This document shows, piece by piece, positions 56,984-64,000 of a stretch of 64,000 bases of DNA. This DNA comes from Desarmillaria ectypa (lineage: Eukaryota > Basidiomycota > Agaricomycetes > Agaricales > Physalacriaceae), in the NCBI GenBank assembly GCA_030407005.1, contig JAUDYN010000011.1, positions 176,501 through 240,500 on the forward strand. Reading direction: 5' to 3'. Below the pieces are notes generated by a model. That model did no database searches and was not told where the DNA came from. It worked only from the letters and a program-made list of their open reading frames with translations. The translations under genes and the position numbers were made by a program. Position 1 is the first letter of the stretch; each line of letters starts with the position of its first letter.

Positions 56984-58481
56984 ATTTCTCATCTGTGAAG
57001 CTTATGTAATATCTTTCTCCATGGATACCCTGAGTTTGGGCTGGCCCCCATAAGTCTAAAAATGTCATTTCACCTATTTCAGTATAATTCCTTTCAGCTT
57101 CTTGTGGAAATAGCTTGGCATGATGTTTGGCCTGTATGCAGGCTTTGCAATCCTTCTGAGGCACCACCAACTCATCCACATCCATTCCCTTGACCATTTT
57201 CTTCCTAAATAGTCTCTTTACTGATCCCATGTTTAAGTGGCCCATTACCTGATGCCACTTCTGCCATGTTTGGGCTGGTTTTGTCACATAGGCCTGAGTT
57301 ATTTCTGGCACAATAATATCTAGGCTATACAGCTTCGATACTTTATCTCCATCGCCAATCCTTTTGCCATGTGGTGAGATAATATCCATCTGGGATTCCT
57401 TGAATTTGAGTTCAAACCCAGCATCCGTGATGTGCCCTAATGATATAAGATTGAATGGTGCTTCAGGGCAATGAATACAGTCCTTTAGAGTGACTGCAGT
57501 GGTCTTCCCTCCTTCAACCATTTTAATCTTAACTGTTCCTCTTCCCAAGCCTTTTGACCTTCCTACACCAATAACTTCATGTCCTGGGGTCTCAACATAG
57601 TCAGAAAAATGCAATCTATTCTTGACTATATGCTTGGTGGTGTCTGAGTCTCCAATCCATGATGACCCTGCAAGTGCAGTGGGTATGGTGTCTTTTGCCC
57701 AAAATGCATAATCTTCTTCATCAGAATCTGACTTGGCAACATGTGCCTGAGTCTGGCCCTTCCCTTTCCCCTTCCATTGCTTTCCAGAATTCTTCTTCCC
57801 ATTTGGGCAATTGGCCTTAATGTGGCCAGTTTCTCCACATTCATAACATGTGATTTTTGGATTAAACTTCTTCTTGCCATGTGCTGCAAGTGTTGTCATT
57901 GGGTCAGAAGTCTTTTCCTGCAATTGGATGTCTTCTTGGAGAATTCAGGAAATCAATTTGTATGAATCCTTCAAGTCTGCAGTATCCACTGATGAAATGA
58001 ATGAATTCTATGATTCTAGAAGTGATGTAAGCAGTGTGATTGAGAAGTCCTCCTTCTCAACAGTCTGCTTAAGAGATGCCAGCTCCTCCTGGTAGGATCT
58101 CATAGTCCTAATATGCTCCTCTATGTTTCCTCCTTCTTCACACTGAGCTCTAAAGAATTTCCTTCTCACAAGGACAATTTCCATGGGTCCCCTTGACTCA
58201 TACATGTCCTTCAGAGCTTTCCAGGCTTCTGCCAAAGTCTTAGAACCAGCAATATACACCAGCAGGCCATCTGAAACCCACAGCCTTATTGTTGAAAGAG
58301 CCTTCCTATCACTCTTCTTCCAATCTGCCACCAGTGCCGCTTCTGCTGGGGCCACAGAGCTTCCATCAGCATAGTCAATTAGACCTAAATCGGTTAGTAT
58401 ATTGATCATCTTGACTTTCCATATTGGGTAGTTTTCTGGGCCCTTAAGGGGTTTAATCCTATACATGGACTGGCTATCCAT
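56984..58481 (-). pseudogene. Copia Gag, protease and integrase N-terminal part
   Basis: From the ATG at 58,481 leftward: a UBN2/Gag-like domain (YRIKPLKGPENYPIWKVKM, LVYIAGSKTLAEAWKALKDM, EEHIRTMRSYQEELASL), then in the same frame after stops a CCHC knuckle (CYECGETGHIKANC). Next come a protease-like SSWIGDSDTTKHIV (active-site D-S-G changed to D-S-D) and the GAG-pre-integrase zinc module (WHQVMGHLNMGSVKRL, DCKACIQAKHHAKLFP). The integrase start MTFLDLWGPAQTQG carries the first catalytic Asp. The frame then runs into the gypsy insertion and resumes at 48,516. The change in the protease active site and the stops indicate inactivity. Confidence 0.85.
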
Positions 58482-58565
58482 TTGATTCTATGTGTGTATG
58501 TAAAGTACAAGAGTGTGAAGTTGGTGATGATGTAAGTAGTTCAGTTAGAGCTGGGGCCCATAACC

Positions 58566-58776
58566 TGTTGTAACGAGAGTGAGGAGAATGTAGAAAGGAT
58601 GGTAGAATACTTGACTCTCAAGCAAGAGGTGTCCTACTTAAATACATTTTGTACTACTTCTAGAACTTACTACGAAATACTATATATGTCCACTTTCATA
58701 GTCCAAAGTTGATCCTGCTGAGTAAGCCAATCCTTTAAGTACATTCTAGTACTTGCTTGGGATTGCTATCTCAACA
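58566..58776 (-). repeat. Copia 5' LTR
   Basis: 211 bp, TGTTGTAACGAG to CTCAACA; followed on the right by the target copy TGCTC (58,777-58,781). Confidence 0.88.
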
Positions 58777-58781
58777 TGCTC

Positions 58782-60329
58782 AAGTCAGCTCACATCATGT
58801 ATTGTTCTCAGGAAATCTCTAGCTGCCATCATTCACTAGACTCCAGAAAATATAGTTGGGGTACCGCATGTTATGTGCAGCAATATTGTGGTCCTCCTTT
58901 ATATGGGGCAGTTATCAGAGGATCTGGATTCGGAGATGTTGGCCTGAGTGATGGAACACATATGCCACCTCAAATCTAAGATCATTGCCTGCGATTTACA
59001 GTCTCATCTGCAAGCCACATCACTCGATGCTTCTCTCCAGCACAAATGAGATGTTGTTACACAGGATCTCAAATATCATAAATCCATGTTCACTCCTGCT
59101 CAATGTCTTCCAAATGATGTCTTGCTATATATCTTTCAGATGTCCATTGATGCAAGCATCAAACCTGACATAAAAACCATTCCTTGGCTTCTCAGTTACA
59201 TATGTCATCGCTGGAGAGCTCTCTCCCATTCCTCCCTCTCATTGTGGATAGACATATCCCTCAAGAGTGCATGCTCCTCTAACCTCTTACCCGGTTGATG
59301 CAGTCTACACAAACATATTCCTTCCTCTCCTGAGGTTTGGCACTCGAGATCTCTATGGAAATGATTCACCTTTTTGAGACTGAGATACCTCATTGCCCAG
59401 TTTGCCCAGGTGATGATAGAGATGGCATTTTGGAAGACATCACTCTCCATTCACACAAATGCTCCTTTATAGCCTTCACAATGTGTGGGCCAGTGTTAGC
59501 CCATCAGGACTTCTGCCATATACCCCTGCTACACAGTCTCTTCTTGATGATAATTGATTCTTCCCGTATTCACATATGTTGCCTGTTTTCCTCAGCTCCC
59601 CTTCTCCAGACTCTCGTCTTTGGCAGGAGTATTGTCCAGTGGCAGGACCTTTCATAAGTGATGCGGCTCTCTCAGCTGACCATGATAGTAATAATCAGCA
59701 GACCCAGACCCAGATTTCTACACTTGCATGAAGGAGGCTACTATATTGGAGGTCCTGCATTTTACCATTTCACATCAGCAAGGTCATATCATCCAATCAT
59801 CTGCACTGTTCGATGCTCGGCTCTTGCCCACCTTTGACCATAACAACATCCGGAGGCTGATGTTGCATAATAAGGTTCCTTTGATTCTGGACAGATGCTC
59901 CATGCCAAACCTGAAGGAGTTATTCATTTATATCCAATGCTGGGATTATGTGACCATACCAGAACCAGAACCCGCTGATCTCAAAGTCCTTTAGTGTTTT
60001 GTGTCACACTCAGAGTGCAATGTGTGAACGTTTTCTGCTTCAGAATGATGCCACTTTCAATTGATGTTCAAAAGCATATAGACACAGTGGTCATTGTCAG
60101 GGCGTACTCAATGTCCTGGAAGTTTCTCTTAACTTACAACAAAGACTATAATGGGCTACAGGATGTCCTTAGCCAGGATCTCATCCCTCAGATGAGGTGC
60201 CTGCGCAAGATGAGGGCAGTGGGTGTCTGTGTTAGACTTCTTTTGGTTGGATATTTGGATTATTTTGAAACTCATAGACGATTCACCAAGTTTCTAGAAA
60301 GGAGGAAGAAGAAAAGCATAGTGGTATGA
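58782..60329 (+). pseudogene. F-box gene copy 1, main part, CpG-decayed
   Basis: Collinear with F-box copy 2 (62.8 kb to the window end). Pieces include the F-box (CLPNDVLLYIFQMS, then KTIPWLLSYICHRWRALSHS), a middle region (LEDITLHSHKCSFIAFTMC, PLLQTLVFGRSIVQWQDL) and the end region (HFTISHQQGHIIQSSALFDA, MPNLKELFIYIQCWDY). Many frame breaks and stops are present. Where copy 2 has CG this copy usually has TG or CA; for example GCGCCTATTCGACGTCTTCC against ACTCCTGCTCAATGTCTTCC at about 59,095. The copia element landed in what appears to be the first intron. Confidence 0.72.
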
Positions 60330-60670
60330 GCATTGTGCATAGCGATAGTGCTATGCAGAATATAACTCTTGTGCCTGATCGAATTCAGTCCATGGAACAG
60401 GCCATACTGCAGGAAATAAACAAGGGAAAGTGTTAATGGAGAACAGTAGGCTAGAAGTGGACATTTTCATTTTACCAAGTTATAAGCCTGGATTTTTGAG
60501 GGAAGGTTGTGTCAAGATCATCTTAACTCTGCAGTAACATGATTTCAGTAACAGGACCCTAAGTCATTTCACATTTGATGATCTGCTGCTATGTGGCTAC
60601 GTGCATATAGATATACAAGCTCGTAGTAAAATCCTTGTTTCTAGGACACATGAATAACAAAGTAGGTACA
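60330..60670. other. Short CpG-poor spacer
   Basis: Between the converging F-box and caspase relics; nothing recognised. Confidence 0.4.
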
Positions 60671-62015
60671 CTAGTCCTGATGCCAAATTTTTGCTGCCTT
60701 CCATTTCCTGGCCATGACCAGTGTCTGGACATCAATGGAGGGTATGGAAAAAATGAGGTCAACATAAGTCCACTGCTTGGAGTCTTTCTGCTTAAGGGTC
60801 ATAACAAGCGACTGCGTGAAGAGCCCATGGAACCCTTCCCCACTTCTCACTTCTTTTGCAAACTGATACTCCCTACATGCTGCTAGAATAATGTGAGAAG
60901 ACATGTCAGGAACCTAGTCCTTTGACAACACAGAGGGGATGGCAGGAAAATGCTTCATACTCTCATCTGCAGAATGGAGCATGTGCATGAGTGCATGGAT
61001 CAGTGGGGGTACAGAGTGCATGCCTTGGACTGGGAAGTATCTGGTCATACCACCCACATGGGAACAATCCAGAATGACAGTAATTTGGTGTCCTTTGGAA
61101 TGGGACATTTGGGTAAGTATGGAGTTGAACTCTTGATCACTGATATCAGAAATTCGATTTCTATCACCGTCAAGGAAGCCACAGTCTATGGGGCAGAGTG
61201 CATCAATGCTTTCCCATTGTGAGAACAGGACTCTACAACTGTTGGTGTCATAAGAATTATCTTCTCAGTCAGCATACAAGTAGCTAGAGCCATGTCCAGT
61301 GAAGTAGATAATGATGTTATCACCGTATTTGATTTTGGGATTGCTGACCAGACTGAAGTGTATGTATAATATTGTCACGGGTCAGGAGGAGACTGTCAAG
61401 ATGGACATGCACAGCACTGAAAAGGTGTTGGATATGCTGTTTTGGTACGCCAAGGTCTTGGACCAAGTACTCGCTCATCAGTAGAGCATCTGCTACACAG
61501 CTGCGCAGTGGAGATGATGTGTAGGCATCGATGCCTATGATGACAGCCCAAAAAGATGAGGCATCAAGGGTGTCTGAGTACTGTGAAGGCTGAAATGCTA
61601 TTGATTAGAATGAAACCAATGAGAATACAGAAAGGCTCACTGCCACTTCTTTGCTAGTCACTCTATCATGTCCTGGCCTGGGAGAACCAGCTTCTTCTAC
61701 TCCATTCACCCCTTCATTTCCATAGTCGCCCTAGTAAAAGGAGATAATAACAAGCTCAAATTATTCAAGATAGATATACCATAAACATGAAATCAAGGGT
61801 TGCATGGTATTTTTGCGGCGACGGATGGAAAGAAACGGAGTAAAGGCACTTACCACTTCGTTCATTTTAATGGAAATGCTCTCAGTGTTAGGAGATAAAA
61901 AGTTTTCTGTATTCATTGGTAGTATTGGGTGAGTAAGTGCTTGACTCGGTGAATGCTCCAACTGGGACAGTGGCTTTGCCTCCCTGGCTTGCATATCGGA
62001 GGGCCCGCTGTTCAT
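60671..62015 (-). pseudogene. Caspase-like (peptidase C14) pseudogene, second Ser-for-Cys copy
   Basis: Minus-strand pieces from the ATG at 62,015: a Ser/Pro-rich N-terminus, a YLVQDLGVPKQHIQHLF piece (about 61,450), the catalytic His strand NIIIYFTGHGSSYLYAD (about 61,300), CPIDCGFLDGDRNRISDI, LTQMSHSKGHQITVILDCSH (about 61,070), and MSSHIILAACREYQFAKEVR with GEGFHGLFTQSL. Breaks include a TGA after YLYAD and a TAG after LSKD (near 60,914). As in the relic at 30.3 kb the nucleophile position reads Ser (DCSH). Compared with that relic, CGs are changed to TG/CA (for example CACGCGGGTGG against CATGTGGGTGG). A solo LTR sits 18 bp before the start. Confidence 0.75.
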
Positions 62016-62032
62016 CCTAGATGCTTTGTAAT

Positions 62033-62280
62033 TGTTGGGATTTGAGAGTTGAGCTGAGATGATGGCAATCCGGCATCATGCCGAACTTGCTGATTAAGAG
62101 AGAAATATTAGGAAACTTGTAGAAGATTCTAGTAAATTAGTATTTAGTATATAAGTAGGTACAGTAGTGTACATCTGCATGCATTTGCAGAGCTCAGCCA
62201 AGCGCAATACTATTGGCCTGACACCGCGCATGTACTAACTGGGAACGAACTGATCTATTCATCCCCCGTTTTTCACAACA
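62033..62280. mobile_element. Solo LTR (copy B)
   Basis: 248 bp, TGTTGG to CAACA, flanked by a perfect 5-bp duplication GTAAT (62,028-62,032 and 62,281-62,285). Same family and same orientation as the LTR at 41,280. No internal region is present. Confidence 0.85.
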
Positions 62281-62285
62281 GTAAT

Positions 62286-62782
62286 CATCAATGTCATCGG
62301 CACAAGGACCTCCCCAATCGCCCATGGCATCGTTAGCGGTAAGATAAAGACTTGACGGAGGCATTGTGAGAGAGAGCCCGGGCCGTCGTGCTGGGACGCG
62401 TACACGCGACGTGGTTGTTTGAATGTATTTGGACGAGCTCCTAGCACATCTTTAACCTGTACCACCACTATCAATGACCCGCAAAGCTGCTGCAGAAGCG
62501 AAGATCACCGAGCTACAACGCTCAATGCCGAGGGGAAATATAGGACGTAATGTTCTATGAAGCAGGTAAATAAGCTCTCAACACGTGCATCGTGAGTACT
62601 TGAGTAATGAACCTGTTTCTCGTTTCCATACCTTGCCTTCTTCACCCATCATCCTCAGCCGTCTTGTCCTCATCCCCAACGTTCTGAATCTCTCACGAAG
62701 GTACGAATGGAGAAGCCTCTTTTTGGTCTGACTTGCTCACAGACATCGAACCGACGAGCAGCCCTCGAACAACCTGTTATCG
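62286..62782. other. 5' flank of F-box copy 2; CpG content returns to normal
   Basis: CpG is frequent again from about 62,340 onward. The part from about 62,560 aligns with the flank of F-box copy 1 at about 45,550. Nothing else recognised. Confidence 0.4.
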
Positions 62783-64000
62783 ATGGAATCAGAACGCTCT
62801 ACTGTTAGTCCTGTCACTATCGCTCACCCTCAACTCATCCCATGTAATATCTTTCAGGAAATCTCCGATTGCCGTTGTCACTGTACCCCGGGGATATGGC
62901 TGTGGGACCGCATATCATATGCAGCAATATTATGGTGCTCCTTCATTCTGGACAATCGTCAGAAGATCTGGAATCGGAAACGCTGGCATCCGTAGTGGAA
63001 CACATATGTCGTCTGGAATTCGAGATCCTTGCTCGCGATGATGAGCTCAAACAGTCCCAGGAGCAAGCCACATTTTGTCTCCACCGCGAAAAAGATCTTG
63101 CTGTGCAGGATCTCGAAAATCATAAGTCCATATCCGCGCCTATTCGACGTCTTCCGAATGATGCCTTGCTGCGGGTCTTTGAAATGTCCATCTGCATAGT
63201 GTCCGTTCAACCTTGGTGCGGATCTGACCTGAAAACCGTGCCTTGGCTTCTCGGCTACGTCTGTCATCATTGGAGAGCTCTTTCCCATACATCCCCTTCC
63301 TTGTGGACTGGCATATACCTCCAGAGTGTACACTCTTCTGATCATCCAGGTAAACGTTATCTACGCCAAAAGTTTCTGTCCCTGTCCGGAAGTTTTCCAC
63401 TTCGCATTCGCGTCGATACGATCCATCGTCTTCACGCAAATGGGATGCCTTACCGTCCGGACGGTCGAGTTTGCCCCGGCGATGTTAGTCAACTCATTTT
63501 GGAAGACATCGCTCTCCATTCACACCGATGGTCCCATATGGGCTAGCGTCAGCCCTTCAGGACTTCCCCCGCCATTTACCCCTGCTGCGCAGTCTTCGCT
63601 TGACGTTTCTTGATAATCCCCGCACTCACATTGGTCACCTATTTTTCTCAGACCCCCTTCTCCAGACTTTCGCCTTCAACAGGCATATTGTCCGGTGGTG
63701 GGACCTCTCACGAGTGGTGCCGCTTTCGCAGCTGACGGAGCTGACGTTAATCATGACTTTATCAGAGAACGCAGATCCGGAATTTTACGCCTGCGTGAAG
63801 GAGGCTCGCGCATTGGAAGACCTATGTTTTCACGTGCACCATTGGGAACTATCAGTCAATCATCTGCTCCATTCAATGTCCAACTCTTTCCCACCTTCAC
63901 GCATAACACCGTTCAGAAGCTGACATTAAACTACGATATTCCTGCTACTCTGTACCGGTGCTTTATGCCAAGCCTGAAGGAATTGTTTCTCTACGGTTGT
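62783..64000 (+). pseudogene. F-box protein gene copy 2, runs off the window, frame-damaged
   Basis: An ATG at 62,783 starts a short first exon. After an intron ending near 62,857 a long frame carries a HIICSNIMVLLHSGQ-like segment, a coiled coil (EHICRLEFEILARDDELKQS) and the F-box (RRLPNDALLRVFEMSI, then LKTVPWLLGYVCHHWRALSH). At about 63,520 a stretch of about 16 bp present in copy 1 is missing, which shifts the frame into a stop. The next frame carries LPLLRSLRLTFLDNPRTHIG and LLQTFAFNRHIVRWWDLSRV. A second shift near 63,850 leads into FTHNTVQKLTLNYDIP and MPSLKELFLYGC at the window end. CpG is well preserved. It may be a young pseudogene, or the breaks may be base errors or unrecognised introns. 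Confidence 0.6.

Larger units (their letters stand above)
45791..58776 (-). mobile_element. Ty1/copia retrotransposon, interrupted by a gypsy element
   Basis: Two 211-bp LTRs (45,791-46,001 and 58,566-58,776; TGTTG to CAACA) enclose a minus-strand gag-pol. The target duplication is CGCTC on the left and TGCTC on the right, one C-to-T change at a CpG. Next to the 5' LTR (right side) the sequence read on the minus strand starts GGTTATGGGCCCCAG. This resembles the complement of the initiator-Met tRNA anticodon arm, as used by copia-type half-tRNA priming. A purine tract GAGGGGGAG abuts the 3' LTR. Without the gypsy insertion (48,522-56,983, counting one target copy) the element is about 4.5 kb. 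It has several stops and is dead. Confidence 0.9.

Noticed and set aside
1..64000. CRISPR arrays, rRNA genes, bacterial-type operons
   Set aside because: No regularly spaced repeats or rRNA-like sequence seen, and the gene structure is eukaryotic throughout.

Overview
The window looks like a stretch of an agaricomycete (mushroom-forming basidiomycete) genome. Nearly every gene is split by many 46-64 bp GT-AG introns. The gene content is also typical: class I hydrophobins, a many-exon P450, F-box/leucine-rich proteins, an HNH-domain protein, caspase-like proteins, an AAA ATPase of the DUF7025 type, and Ty1/copia and Ty3/gypsy retrotransposons. I cannot name the species.

Layout. 1-9.0 kb: a partial unknown gene with an early stop codon (-), a dead pectin methylesterase (+), an intact HNH-domain gene (-), an intact cytochrome P450 (+), and an uncertain small gene (-). 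9.5-34.7 kb: a hydrophobin cluster built by segmental duplication. It holds five ordinary class I hydrophobins (11.0, 15.3, 23.9, 27.2 and 34.2 kb) and two divergent hydrophobin-like genes (19.2 and 20.0 kb), one of which has lost a cysteine. The first two hydrophobins each converge on an F-box gene; the first F-box copy is dead and the second is intact. Four of the ordinary genes share a block of about 37 bp some 190-295 bp upstream of the ATG. A further locus near 30 kb keeps hydrophobin-type flanks but no hydrophobin, and it abuts a dead caspase-like gene. 37.2-39.5 kb: a caspase-domain gene with His and Cys motifs intact and a frameshifted C-terminus.

40-62.3 kb is a heterochromatin-like block. 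It is visibly poor in CpG and consists of decayed genes and retroelements: a solo LTR with a 5-bp target duplication, a dead AAA ATPase, and an F-box gene split by a copia element that is itself split by a full-length gypsy chromovirus. Beyond these lie a dead caspase-like gene and a second copy of the solo LTR. CpG returns close to the end of that LTR, where a second, CpG-rich copy of the same F-box gene runs off the window. Comparing the F-box copies, the two gypsy LTRs and the two caspase copies shows the decay as CG to TG or CA. It explains Arg-to-stop (TGA), Arg-to-Cys and Glu-to-Lys changes, including loss of the AAA Walker B glutamate and of the copia integrase catalytic glutamate.

The most distinctive observations are the hydrophobin array with its shared promoter block, the chromovirus whose primer site is complementary to its own predicted transcript start (Tf1-type self-priming), the datable nesting of elements, and a caspase-like lineage in which the catalytic cysteine is serine in both copies. 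All homology statements are by eye; no database search was possible.
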